Origin: Streptomyces geranii
Lineage (GTDB): Bacteria > Actinomycetota > Actinomycetes > Streptomycetales > Streptomycetaceae
DNA: 45,697 bases
NCBI RefSeq assembly: GCF_002954775.1
Contig: NZ_PJME01000066.1
Span: forward strand, 1-45,697
Direction: 5' to 3'
Shown one piece after another: positions 30,886 through 38,878 of the stretch. Each line of letters begins with the position of its first letter. The first letter of the stretch is position 1. A program made the translations under genes and the position numbers. The notes beneath the pieces were generated by a model. The model was not told the DNA's origin. It made no database searches and saw only the letters and a program-made list of their open reading frames with translations.

Positions 30886-32166
30886 TCATCCCTCCTGCGC
30901 TGCCGCGCACACCGCGCGCGTGATCCGGGTCAGGTCCTCGTCGCCGGTGACATACGGCGGCATCGTGTAGACGAGGTCGCGGAACGGGCGCAGCCACACG
31001 CCCTCGCGCGCCGCCGCCGCCGTGGCCGCCGCCATGTCCACCTCGTGGTCGAGCTGGACCACTCCGATCGCGCCCAGCACGCGTACGTCCCGGACGCCGG
31101 GAAGGTCCGCCGCCTCCGCCAGGCCCTCCCTCAGGCCTGCCTCGATCCGTTTGATCTCCGCCCGCCAGTCCTGGTCGAGCAGCAGGCCGATCGAGGCGCA
31201 CGCGACGGCAGCCGCCAGGGGGTTGGCCATGAACGTCGGGCCGTGGGCGAGCACCGGGACCTCGCCGCGCGAGATGCCCTCGGCCACCCGGGGTGTGCAC
31301 AGGGTCGCCGCCATCGTCATATAGCCGCCGGTCAGCGCCTTGCCCACGCACATCACGTCCGGGGTCACCGCCGCGTGCTCCGCCGCGAACAGCGCGCCCG
31401 TGCGCCCGAACCCGGTCGCGATCTCGTCGAACACGAGCAGCACGCCGTACTCGTCGCAGGCCTCGCGCAGCACCCGTAGATAGGTGGGGGAGTGGAAGCG
31501 CATGCCGCCCGCGCCCTGCACCACCGGCTCGACGATCACGGCGGCCAGTTCGTCGGCGTGCCGCTCGATCGTCGCGCGGAGGTGGTCGGCGTACGACTCG
31601 TCGAAGTCCGTCGGTGGGGCGTCCGCGAAGATCTGGTGGGGCAGGACGCCCTGCCACAGTTCGTGCATGCCGCCCTCGGGGTCGCACACGGACATCGGGT
31701 GCCAGGTGTCGCCGTGGTAGCCGCCGCGCCAGGTCAGCAGGCGCTGCTTCGACGGGCGGCCGGTCGAGCGCCAGTACTGCAGGCACATCTTGACCGCCAC
31801 CTCTACCGACACCGATCCCGAGTCGGCGAGGAAGACGTGTTCGAGGCCGTCCGGTGACAGGTCGACAAGGAGTTTCGCCAGGCGTACGGCGGGCTCGTGG
31901 GTGAGGCCGCCGAACATGACGTGGCTCATCCGGCCGAGCTGCTCGCGCGCCGCCTCGTTGAGCACCGGGTGGTTGTAGCCGTGGATCGCCGACCACCAGG
32001 ACGACATCCCGTCGACCAGCTCGCCCGAACCGTCCGCCAGCCGGAGCCGCACCCCGCTCGCCGACTCCACGACGAGCGGTTCGACCCGGCCCGGCATCGG
32101 CCCGTACGGATGCCAGACGTGCCGCCGGTCCAGGTCGAGCAGCTCCGACAGGGGAAGGTCAGGCAT
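30886..32166 (-). CDS. bioA: Adenosylmethionine-8-amino-7-oxononanoate aminotransferase
   Basis: A 426-residue class III PLP aminotransferase that converts KAPA to DAPA using S-adenosylmethionine as amino donor. Landmarks: HVWHPYGPM near the N terminus, MSSWWSAIHGYNHP, the cofactor-binding TWRGGYHGDTWHPMSV, VFDEIATGFGRTG, and the PLP lysine in GKALTGGYM. ATG 32166 is chosen over GTG 32190 because the family N terminus begins at MPDLPLSELLDLDRR; it overlaps the bioB stop by 8 bp. It is the middle gene of bioB-bioA-bioD and is full length. Confidence 0.96.
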   Translation of the reverse strand: MPDLPLSELLDLDRRHVWHPYGPMPGRVEPLVVESASGVRLRLADGSGELVDGMSSWWSAIHGYNHPVLNEAAREQLGRMSHVMFGGLTHEPAVRLAKLLVDLSPDGLEHVFLADSGSVSVEVAVKMCLQYWRSTGRPSKQRLLTWRGGYHGDTWHPMSVCDPEGGMHELWQGVLPHQIFADAPPTDFDESYADHLRATIERHADELAAVIVEPVVQGAGGMRFHSPTYLRVLREACDEYGVLLVFDEIATGFGRTGALFAAEHAAVTPDVMCVGKALTGGYMTMAATLCTPRVAEGISRGEVPVLAHGPTFMANPLAAAVACASIGLLLDQDWRAEIKRIEAGLREGLAEAADLPGVRDVRVLGAIGVVQLDHEVDMAAATAAAAREGVWLRPFRDLVYTMPPYVTGDEDLTRITRAVCAAAQEG

Positions 32167-33352
32167 TGGGCGCGAGGTCCGTTCCGGCACCTCGGCGGCG
32201 TACGGTGACCAGGTCCGTACGGGGTTCGCTCAGCGTCGGCGTGGCCGGGGCGGCCGTACCGCAGACACCGCCGCCACCCTCGTGCGAGCCGCACCCGCCG
32301 CCCGTGGACCCGGCGGATTCGTGGGAGCCGCAGCCGCCGCCCACCGTCGCCCGGTGCTCCGGCAGTGTCACCTGGCCGGTGCCCTCGATCTCGAAACCGG
32401 CGTCGGCGATCATGTCGAGGTCGGCCTGGCCTGCCTGGCCCTCGGTGGTGAGGTAGTCGCCGAGGAAGATCGAGTTGGCGAGGTTGAGGGCGAGGGGCTG
32501 CATCGTGCGCAGATGGACCTCACGGCCGCCCGCGATCCGGACCTCCACGTCCGGGCAGACGAACCGGACCATCGCCAGGATGCGCAGACAGCGCTGTGGG
32601 GTGAGGTTCCACTCCTTGGCCAGCGGGGTGCCCTCGACCGGGATGAGGAAGTTGACCGGAACCGAGTCCGGGTCCAGGGCGCGGAGCGAGAAGACGACGT
32701 CGATCAGGTCCTCGTCGGTCTCGCCCATGCCCGCGATCAGGCCCGAGCAGGCGGACAGGCCGGCCGCGTGCGCCTTCTGGACGGTGTCGACCCGGTCCTC
32801 GTAGGTGTGGGTGGTGGTGATCTCGCCGTAGGTCGCCTCGGACGTGTTCAGGTTGTGGTTGTAGGCGTCCGCCCCGGCCTCGCGCAGGCGTTCGGCCTGG
32901 CCGTCGGAGAGGAGCCCGAGACAGGCGCACACCTCCACGCCCTCGTTCTGGTCCTTGATCGCCTTGATCGTGCCGGCCACCCGGTCCACGTCCCGGTCCG
33001 TCGGACCCCGCCCGGACGCCACGAGGCACACCCGCTTGGCACCGCCCGCCAGCCCGGCCGCCGCGGCCTTCGAGGCCTCGTCCGGCTTCAGCCAGGTGTA
33101 TTTGAGGATGCCGGTGGTGGAGCCGAGGCGCTGGGAGCAGTAGGAGCAGTCCTCCGGGCACAGGCCCGATTTGAGGTTGACCAGGTAGTTGAGTTTCACG
33201 CGGCGGCCGAACCAGTGCCGGCGCACCTTCCCGGCCGCGGCCACCACATCGAGCAGATCGTCGTCGGAGGTGGCCAGCACGGCCAGCGCCTCTTCACGGG
33301 TCGGCAACTCGCGCCGCAGTCCCTTGTCCACCAGCGTCGTCAGCAGGTCCAT
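32159..33352 (-). CDS. bioB: Biotin synthase with Cys/His-rich C-terminal tail
   Basis: A 397-residue radical-SAM enzyme inserting sulfur into dethiobiotin. The 4Fe-4S motif GLCPEDCSYC gives C65, C69 and C72; later landmarks are YNHNLNTSE, CSGLIAGMGE and the Arg-containing VRIAGGREVHLR. The start MDLLTTLVDKGLRRELPTREE at 33352 fits the family. About 60 residues extend past the usual end (E. coli BioB is 346 long), with two near-identical GGGCGSHE units and a third Cys (residues about 338-365) and then a basic tail. These Cys/His residues could bind metal or an iron-sulfur cluster, or deliver sulfur; that is speculation. First gene of the bio operon and divergent from bioF. Confidence 0.95.
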   Translation of the reverse strand: MDLLTTLVDKGLRRELPTREEALAVLATSDDDLLDVVAAAGKVRRHWFGRRVKLNYLVNLKSGLCPEDCSYCSQRLGSTTGILKYTWLKPDEASKAAAAGLAGGAKRVCLVASGRGPTDRDVDRVAGTIKAIKDQNEGVEVCACLGLLSDGQAERLREAGADAYNHNLNTSEATYGEITTTHTYEDRVDTVQKAHAAGLSACSGLIAGMGETDEDLIDVVFSLRALDPDSVPVNFLIPVEGTPLAKEWNLTPQRCLRILAMVRFVCPDVEVRIAGGREVHLRTMQPLALNLANSIFLGDYLTTEGQAGQADLDMIADAGFEIEGTGQVTLPEHRATVGGGCGSHESAGSTGGGCGSHEGGGGVCGTAAPATPTLSEPRTDLVTVRRRGAGTDLAPNA

Positions 33353-33506
33353 GGAAGCCGATCCTGACGTATTCGACGGGCTGAGGGAAAGGCGAGTTCG
33401 TACAAGAGAGGGGCTTCGACGTGTGGGTATTGCCACATCATGGGTGACGGGACCGCCCGCTAGTGTCTGTCCACTGCCTACAAACGTGTCGCTGCTCGGA
33501 GGACCC

Positions 33507-34658
33507 ATGGCGTTCGGCTGGATCGACGAGCAGGCCGAGGCGCGGCGGCGGGCCGGGCTCGTACGGAGTCTGCGACCGCGGCCCGCCGACTCGCCGCTTC
33601 TCGACCTCGCGAGCAACGACTATCTGGGCCTGGCCCGGCACCCCGAGGTCACCGAGGGCGCCGCCCGGGCCGCCCGGCGGTGGGGCGGCGGAGCCACCGG
33701 ATCGCGGCTCGTCACCGGCAGTACGGAACTGCACGCGGAACTCGAACGCGAACTGGCCGATTTCTGCGGCTTCGAGGCCGCCCTCGTCTTCTCCTCCGGC
33801 TACGCGGCCAACCTCGCCGCCGTCACCGCCCTCGCGCCGCACGGCTCCCTCGTCGTCTCCGACGCGGGCAACCACGCCTCCCTGATCGACGGCTGCCGCC
33901 TGGCCCGGGGCACCACCCAGGTCGTCGCGCACGCCGACCCGGACGCCGTCCGCAAGGCGCTCGGCACGCACACCGGGCCCGCCGTGGCCGTGTCCGACAC
34001 CGTCTTCTCGGTCGACGGGGATGCCGCTCCGCTCACTCGACTCGCCGCCGTCTGCCGGGAGTTCGGCGCGGGGGTGGTCGTCGACGACGCGCACGGGCTG
34101 GGGGTGCTCGGCGAGGGCGGGCAGGGGTCGGCGTACGCGGCCGGGCTCGCGGGGGCGCCGGACGTCGTAGTGACCGTCACGCTGTCCAAGTCGCTCGGGA
34201 GTCAGGGGGGTGCCGTGCTGGGACCCGCTCCGGTGATCGAGCACCTCGTCAACGCGGCCCGGACCTTCATCTTCGACACCGGACTCGCCCCGGCCGCTGC
34301 GGGCGCCGCCCTCGCGGCCCTCACACTGCTGCGCCGCGATCCCGAACGGGCCGCACGCGCGCGTGCCGTGGCGCGCGAACTGCACACCCGGCTGACGGAT
34401 CTGGGGCTGTCGGCGGTGAGGCCGGACGCGGCCGTCGTCTCCGTGCGCGCGCCGTCCCCGGAGGAAGCCGTGCGCTGGGCGGCCGACTGCCGGGCCGCCG
34501 GAGTGGGCGTGGGCTGCTTCAGACCGCCGTCCGTGCCCGACGGGATCTCCCGGCTGCGGCTGACCGCCCGCGCGGACCTGTCCGAGGAACAGATCGCACG
34601 GGCGGTACAGGTGATCGGCGAGAGCCGACCGCAGATCCGCGGTCCCTTGTCTTCGTGA
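33507..34658 (+). CDS. bioF: 8-Amino-7-oxononanoate synthase
   Basis: A 383-residue PLP-dependent alpha-oxoamine synthase that condenses pimeloyl-thioester with L-alanine to KAPA. Landmarks: LDLASNDYLGLARHP, TGSRLVTGSTELHAELE, VFSSGYAANLA, VVDDAHGLGVLGEGGQG, and the PLP lysine in TLSKSLGSQGG. The ATG at 33507 follows GGAGG; an upstream frame from 33189 is not family-like. It is transcribed away from bioB across a 154-bp gap that must contain both promoters; TAGTGT at 33461 is a possible -10 but no matching -35 was found. It supplies the substrate for BioA. Confidence 0.96.
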   Translation: MAFGWIDEQAEARRRAGLVRSLRPRPADSPLLDLASNDYLGLARHPEVTEGAARAARRWGGGATGSRLVTGSTELHAELERELADFCGFEAALVFSSGYAANLAAVTALAPHGSLVVSDAGNHASLIDGCRLARGTTQVVAHADPDAVRKALGTHTGPAVAVSDTVFSVDGDAAPLTRLAAVCREFGAGVVVDDAHGLGVLGEGGQGSAYAAGLAGAPDVVVTVTLSKSLGSQGGAVLGPAPVIEHLVNAARTFIFDTGLAPAAAGAALAALTLLRRDPERAARARAVARELHTRLTDLGLSAVRPDAAVVSVRAPSPEEAVRWAADCRAAGVGVGCFRPPSVPDGISRLRLTARADLSEEQIARAVQVIGESRPQIRGPLSS

Positions 34659-34764
34659 TGCGGTGCCTCTAGCGGTGTCTCTGTGACGCGGTGTCTCGGT
34701 AACGCTGTTGATCAGTGACACGCGACCATGAGTCGGCGGACCACGGCCGTGCGTCCTGGGGCGA

Positions 34765-34989
34765 TCACCTGAACGCGGTGAGGAAGCCTGTCCAGCTCTC
34801 GGGGGAGAAGAGCAGGACGGGCCCTGACGCGTTCTTGGAGTCGCGTACGGCGAGCGGTCCGGACCGGACAGCCATGTCCGGGCGGGCCGTCTCCACACAG
34901 TTGTTCGCGCCGGTGCTGTAGCTGCTGCGCAGCCATTGCACACCGGGCGGTTCGACGACGGACGTTATGTTCCGAGGCAGTGCGGTCAT
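34765..34989 (-). CDS. DUF397 protein (WhiJ-associated)
   Basis: A 74-residue DUF397 protein: WLRSSYSTGANNCVETARPD, then AVRDSKNASGPVLLFSPESWTGFL, exactly the family pattern. DUF397 proteins pair with WhiJ-like XRE regulators and are thought to modulate them; the biochemical function is unknown. A GGAGG ribosome site precedes the ATG and the gene begins 9 bp after the XRE stop, so the two are one operon. Length is typical. Confidence 0.93.
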   Translation of the reverse strand: MTALPRNITSVVEPPGVQWLRSSYSTGANNCVETARPDMAVRSGPLAVRDSKNASGPVLLFSPESWTGFLTAFR

Positions 34990-34998
34990 GGTGCCTCC

Positions 34999-35856
34999 TC
35001 ACACGCCGTGTTGCAGACCGGCGATGAAATCCAACGAATCCTCGGGCGAAAGGGCGTGGATCTGAAGGGTGTTGAAGGCCTCGCTGTAGGCCTGGAGGTC
35101 TTCTTTCCGTTCGAGGTAGAGGCTACTCATCATCTGGTCTAGAACAACCACATCCAGGTCAGAAGTGCTCGGAAAAGAGAAGATAACGAAAGGACCGGTG
35201 ATGCCGATGTATGCCCCTGCGGCGAACGGCAGGATCTGAAGCCGCACTTGGGGCAGGAGTGCCGCGTCCATGAGCCGTTCCAGCTGACGCGTCATCACCT
35301 CTGGGCCGCCCACTTCACGGCGCAACACCGCTTCGTCGAGGACCGCGCTCAGGGCCAGCGGCGGATCGGAACGCAGTACGTCCTGCCGGGCCAGCCGGAC
35401 CTCGACCAGGGCGTCGAGCCGGGTCTCCTCCAGGCCGTCCACGGCGGCCCGGGTCACCGCGCGGGCGTACTCCGGGGTCTGCAGCAGCCCCGGGACCACC
35501 GAGGTCTCCAGCGTGCGCATCGTGCTGGCCTGCGACTCCAGGCTGATGAAGTCCCGGTAGGTGGGCGGCAGTACGCCGCGGTAGGCGTGCCACCAGTGGT
35601 GCCGGCCGCCCTCGTCACCGCCCGCGAGGACGAGCAGCAGCTCGCGCGACTCGTCGTCCGGAACCCGGTAGGCGTCCAGAAGTAACCGGACGTCCGCGGG
35701 CTTCACCCCGCTGGCGCCGGTCTCGATCCGGCTCACCTTCGACTGGTGCCAGCCCACCAGACGGGCCGCCTGGCCGCTCGTGAGGCCGGCCCTGGCACGC
35801 AGCGCGCGCAGTTCGGCACCCAGCTTTCGACGGCGCACGGCGGGTCCGTACTGCAT
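34999..35856 (-). CDS. WhiJ-like XRE-family regulator (DUF5753) with TTA codon
   Basis: A 285-residue regulator. The N-terminal helix-turn-helix is LRALRARAGLTSGQAARLVGWHQSKVSRIETG (about 13-45). The C-terminal DUF5753 domain starts near residue 85 (SLESQASTMRTLETSVVPGLLQTPEYARAV) and is typical of streptomycete WhiJ relatives that control development. A TTA codon occurs in VRLLLDAYR (plus bases 35683-35685), so expression should depend on bldA. It is followed by a DUF397 gene and is divergent from an ATP-binding protein gene. Codons near the C terminus (VIFSFPS region) are poorer in GC than the neighbours. Confidence 0.93.
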   Translation of the reverse strand: MQYGPAVRRRKLGAELRALRARAGLTSGQAARLVGWHQSKVSRIETGASGVKPADVRLLLDAYRVPDDESRELLLVLAGGDEGGRHHWWHAYRGVLPPTYRDFISLESQASTMRTLETSVVPGLLQTPEYARAVTRAAVDGLEETRLDALVEVRLARQDVLRSDPPLALSAVLDEAVLRREVGGPEVMTRQLERLMDAALLPQVRLQILPFAAGAYIGITGPFVIFSFPSTSDLDVVVLDQMMSSLYLERKEDLQAYSEAFNTLQIHALSPEDSLDFIAGLQHGV

Positions 35857-35931
35857 GGGCCACTCCTTACTCCTATTGAGCCGCCCAAATACGCTCTGGG
35901 GTCGCAGAGTTCACCGCTTCGAGCGACAGAT

Positions 35932-35941
35932 ATATGCATAT
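35932..35941. promoter_or_regulatory. AT-rich palindrome in the WhiJ-like divergent promoter
   Basis: ATATGCATAT is a perfect palindrome within the 212-bp divergent gap 35857-36068, in a stretch strikingly AT-rich for this window (AGATATATGCATATCT). It may be an operator for the XRE protein. Confidence 0.4.
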
Positions 35942-36068
35942 CTTGGTGGATCGCACCCCGTGACCGGCGCGGGAATGGCAGTCTGGCGCGAAGCACCAGT
36001 CCGGGACCGTACTCGAACCAGCCGCTCCGTGTCGGGATCCGGTTCCGTGGGAAAGGGACGACCTCGCC

Positions 36069-36530
36069 ATGGCAGACCACCTGGAAGCATCCGTCACTCT
36101 GCCGAGCGATCCCGCCTCGGTCTCCGCCGCCCGCGCCTATGTGGCCGACGTACTGGCGGAATGGGGTCTGCCGAGTGACAGCGAAGCCGCCGACAGCATC
36201 CGTCTGATCGTCTCGGAACTCGCCACCAACGCCGTACAGCACACCTTCGGGTTGTCACCCACCTTCACGGTGGACATCGCCCTCGACCGTGACGAACAGC
36301 TCCGCATCGGGGTGACGGACAGTCACCCCCGCTTCCCGAAACGCCTGCCCGCCGCCGTGCAGCAGGACAACGGCCGGGGGATGGTCATCATCCGCTGTCT
36401 GACCGCCGAGTCGGGCGGCAGACTGCGCGTCCACCCCACGCGCGAGGGCGGCAAGACGGTCTCCATCGAACTCCCGTGGACAGCCCCGGCCAGGCCCCCG
36501 GTACCGGTGGCGGGCCAGCAGGAGCCGTAG
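36069..36530 (+). CDS. ATP-binding regulatory protein (anti-sigma-factor-like HATPase)
   Basis: A 153-residue GHKL/HATPase_c_2 protein of the RsbW/SpoIIAB type. The N box is IVSELATNAVQHT, the G1 box region is IGVTDSHPRFP, and the G2 box is DNGRGMVIIRCLT. In Streptomyces these single-domain ATPases often accompany WhiJ-like XRE and DUF397 genes and may act as serine kinases or anti-sigma factors. A ribosome site (GGGAAAGGGACG) lies upstream. It is divergent from the XRE gene and ends 9 bp from the convergent LysR gene. The partner protein is not identified. Confidence 0.9.
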   Translation: MADHLEASVTLPSDPASVSAARAYVADVLAEWGLPSDSEAADSIRLIVSELATNAVQHTFGLSPTFTVDIALDRDEQLRIGVTDSHPRFPKRLPAAVQQDNGRGMVIIRCLTAESGGRLRVHPTREGGKTVSIELPWTAPARPPVPVAGQQEP

Positions 36531-36539
36531 CGGTTCGGC

Positions 36540-37469
36540 CTACGAAGGCTGCGAAGCACCGCCGTGCGCCCGCCCGAAAGCGCCCCGCAGCAGGGCCCGG
36601 AAGGCGTCCGCCGCCGGTGCCGTCTCGCCCGTGCGGCGCACGACCGAGATCGTGCGGCGCAGATCGCCCGGTTCCAGCAGGCGCGTGCCGACCGGGGTGA
36701 CCGCCGTCCGCGCGACCATCTCCGGTACGACCGCCACCCCGAGGCCCGCGCTGACCAGCGCGCACACCAGGGCGTACCCAGGGGTCGCCACCAGCACCGA
36801 CGGGGTCGCGCCCGCCCGGGCCAGGGCCGCCTCCACGCCCCGGCGGGGCGGATGGTCCGGCGCCATGCTGACCAGCGGCTGGCCCGCCAGTTCGGCCAGC
36901 GGCAGCCTCGACGCCTCCCCGGCCAGCACATGGCCCGGCGCGGTCACCAGGACCAGCTCCTCCACGAGGACCGGCTCGGCGGTCACCGACGCGGGCAGTG
37001 GCGCGGGTGGCGCCGGTTCATAGGTGTGCGTGAGCGCGAGATCGACCTCCCCGGCGGCTACGGCGGCCACCCCGGCCGGCGGTTCGCAGTCCGCGACCGA
37101 CAGCTCCACGTCCGGATGCGCCCGGCGGAACGCGCTCAGCACCGGCGGCAGCAGCTGGATCCCGGCCGACTGGAAGGTGCCGAGCCGGAGCCTGCCGCCC
37201 GACAGCCCGGTGAGCCCGGCCAGTTCGTGCCGGGCCCGCTCCAGCTCGTCCAGCACCCGGCGGGCCCGCGCCACCAGCAGTTCGCCCGCGGGTGTGAGCC
37301 GGGCGCCCCGGTGATGCCGTACGAGAAGTGCCGTGCCCGTCTCCCGCTCCAGCTTGGCGAGTTGCTGCGAGAGCGCGGGCGGGGTGTAGCCGAGGCGCTC
37401 GGCGGCCCGGGTGATGGACCCGGCCTCGGCGACCGCCACGAGAGCGGCGAGGCGGGTGGGGTCGTACAT
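36540..37469 (-). CDS. LysR-family transcriptional regulator
   Basis: A 309-residue LysR regulator. The winged helix-turn-helix at 1-62 reads RLAALVAVAEAGSITRAAERLGYTPPALSQQLAKLERETG. The effector domain (about 90-290) begins GRLRLGTFQSAGIQLLPPVLSAFR. It is divergent from a LysE-type exporter, 89 bp apart, with a T-N11-A palindrome between them. By analogy with LysG/LysE and ArgP pairs it probably activates the exporter in response to an amino acid or similar small molecule and represses itself. Both ends are complete. Confidence 0.93.
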   Translation of the reverse strand: MYDPTRLAALVAVAEAGSITRAAERLGYTPPALSQQLAKLERETGTALLVRHHRGARLTPAGELLVARARRVLDELERARHELAGLTGLSGGRLRLGTFQSAGIQLLPPVLSAFRRAHPDVELSVADCEPPAGVAAVAAGEVDLALTHTYEPAPPAPLPASVTAEPVLVEELVLVTAPGHVLAGEASRLPLAELAGQPLVSMAPDHPPRRGVEAALARAGATPSVLVATPGYALVCALVSAGLGVAVVPEMVARTAVTPVGTRLLEPGDLRRTISVVRRTGETAPAADAFRALLRGAFGRAHGGASQPS

Positions 37470-37483
37470 CCGGGCGCTCCAGG

Positions 37484-37500
37484 CTTAATGATTGCTTAAG
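37484..37500. promoter_or_regulatory. LysR-type operator
   Basis: CTTAA-TGATTGC-TTAAG is an inverted repeat with the T-N11-A form of LysR boxes, 15 bp from the LysR start. A further TTTAAGG half-site lies near 37528. Confidence 0.55.
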
Positions 37501-37558
37501 GCAGACCCAGGATATTCGACATACCTGTTTAAGGCCCGGCCGATGCACGCTGGACGTC

Positions 37559-38179
37559 ATGGACGCACAGCTCATCGCCTTCACCGGGGTCGCCGCGGGC
37601 ATGGTCGCCATGCCGGGGGCCGACTTCACCGTCGTCGTGCGCAACTCCCTGGTCTCCCGCCGGGCCGGGGTCGCGTGCGCGCTCGGCGTCGCCGGCGGGC
37701 TGCTGCTGCACACCGCGCTGGCCGTCGCCGGGGTCGCCGCCGTGCTCACGGCGGTGCCCGCGCTCTTCCGCGCGCTGCAACTGCTGGGCGGGGCCTATGT
37801 GCTGTATCTGGGGGCGCGGACGCTGTGGTCGCTGCGCGGGCCCCGGAAGGTCGTGGAGGGCGGTGCGCCTGTCGCCGTACGTCCGCTGCGTCAGGGCTTC
37901 GTCACCAACGCGCTCAATCCCAAGGCACCCATCACGTTCCTGAGCCTGCTGCCGCAGTTCGTGCCGGCGGGCGCTCCCGCCCTGCCCCGGACGCTGCTGC
38001 TCGCGCTGATCATCGTGGCGCTGGCCCTGGTGTGGTTCCCGGCGGTGGCGCTTCTGGTGGACCGGCTCGGCCGGTGGCTGCGCCGGCCGCGGGCCGCCCG
38101 GGCCGTCGAGACGGTCACCGGCACCGCGCTCACGGTCCTCGGGGTGCTGCTCCTGCTGGAGCCGCTGCCGGGCCTGTGA
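37559..38179 (+). CDS. LysE-family exporter
   Basis: A 206-residue integral membrane protein of the LysE/RhtB family with six hydrophobic segments. Landmarks: MPGADFTVVVRNSL near residue 18, LGGAYVLYLGARTLW near 78, and the family signature GFVTNALNPKAPITFLSLLPQFV near 117-137. It probably exports an amino acid or derivative across the plasma membrane; the substrate is unknown. It is divergent from a LysR gene that is the likely regulator. A 12-bp hairpin follows the stop. Confidence 0.92.
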   Translation: MDAQLIAFTGVAAGMVAMPGADFTVVVRNSLVSRRAGVACALGVAGGLLLHTALAVAGVAAVLTAVPALFRALQLLGGAYVLYLGARTLWSLRGPRKVVEGGAPVAVRPLRQGFVTNALNPKAPITFLSLLPQFVPAGAPALPRTLLLALIIVALALVWFPAVALLVDRLGRWLRRPRAARAVETVTGTALTVLGVLLLLEPLPGL

Positions 38180-38198
38180 GGGGCCGGCGGGCCCCGGG

Positions 38199-38231
38199 GC
38201 GGTACGGCGGCTCCGGAAACCGCCGTACCGC
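38199..38231. terminator. Bidirectional terminator, 12-bp stem
   Basis: GCGGTACGGCGG (38199-38210) pairs with CCGCCGTACCGC (38220-38231) between the convergent LysE and NlpC/P60 genes. Confidence 0.85.
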
Positions 38232-38241
38232 TCCGGGCGGG

Positions 38242-38715
38242 TCAGCTGACCCGGCCGTACCAGACGCTCTTCGTCCAGATCTTCTGGAGCCGCACCACAT
38301 CCCCGGTCTTGGGGGAGTGCCAGATCTTGCCCTTCCCGGCGTAGATGCCCACGTGGTAGACGTTCGAGCCCGAGTGGAAGAAGACCAGGTCCCCGCCGCG
38401 GCGGTTCTTGGCGGAGATGTGCTTGGTCTTGTTGTACTGGGCCGCCGCCGTACGAGGCAGGGACTTGCCCGCCTTCTTGTACGAGTAGAGCGTGAGCCCG
38501 GAGCAGTCGAACCTGTTCGGTCCCGCGGCGCCGTACTTGTACGGGGAGCCCTTCTTGGAGGCCGCGATCTGAAGTGCCTTCGTCGACGGTGCGATCGCCG
38601 CGGCTTCGGTCGCGACTCCCGGGATCACCAGGGTGCCGCCCACTGCGGCGAGCGTGAGGGCCGAGGCCGTACCGGCCCGGGTCATCATCGACGGAACACG
38701 ATTGAGCGCAGACAT
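38242..38715 (-). CDS. NlpC/P60 cell-wall hydrolase
   Basis: A 157-residue secreted peptidoglycan endopeptidase. The start is MSALNRVPSM at 38715, with GAAGGG upstream. A signal-like segment (about 12-40, SALTLAAVGGTLVIPG) leads into the NlpC/P60 domain with Cys71 (FDCSGL), His121 (YHVGIYAG) and His133 (IWHSPK). It should cleave stem peptides (D-Glu/mDAP or LL-Dap bonds) in the wall. Regulation is readable: a ydaO-type cyclic-di-AMP riboswitch occupies the leader, as for other streptomycete cell-wall hydrolases. A longer frame to 38799 runs through the riboswitch and is rejected. Confidence 0.93.
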   Translation of the reverse strand: MSALNRVPSMMTRAGTASALTLAAVGGTLVIPGVATEAAAIAPSTKALQIAASKKGSPYKYGAAGPNRFDCSGLTLYSYKKAGKSLPRTAAAQYNKTKHISAKNRRGGDLVFFHSGSNVYHVGIYAGKGKIWHSPKTGDVVRLQKIWTKSVWYGRVS

Positions 38716-38730
38716 GCGCAACCCTTCGTC

Positions 38731-38878
38731 AGCCGCCTGTGAAGGATGACCTGTCGGATTCGGGCTGGCGAAGTTGCCCGGCCGCTGACGCGGCTTCACC
38801 CCAAGGGCTGCTCGGCGCGGTCATGGCGTGACCGTTCCGGCGACCCGTCGTGCTTGGGTCCTCCACTCCTGCCGATGC
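38731..38878 (-). promoter_or_regulatory. ydaO-type cyclic-di-AMP riboswitch
   Basis: On the minus strand the conserved blocks of the ydaO/yuaA leader appear in order: GAGGACCCA, then CCTTGGGGTGAAGCC, then the GCCGGGCAACTTCGCC arm, then GCCCGAATCCGACAGGTCATCC, and a closing GGCGG stem. It ends about 15 nt before the NlpC/P60 ATG, so it could act on translation as well as termination. These elements bind c-di-AMP and turn off wall-hydrolase genes in actinobacteria. Identified from memory of the consensus. Confidence 0.87.

Noticed and set aside
30884..31996. One long minus-strand frame fusing the bioD frame with upstream sequence
   Set aside because: The upstream part is a shifted frame of bioA; BioD begins at its P-loop after an AGGAGG site.
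33430..33466. A TTGCCA...TAGTGT promoter for bioF
   Set aside because: The hexamers are 25 bp apart, too far for a standard promoter; only the TAGTGT might be used.
38742..38799. NlpC/P60 start at 38799
   Set aside because: That frame runs through the ydaO riboswitch and puts a non-signal-like stretch before the real signal peptide.
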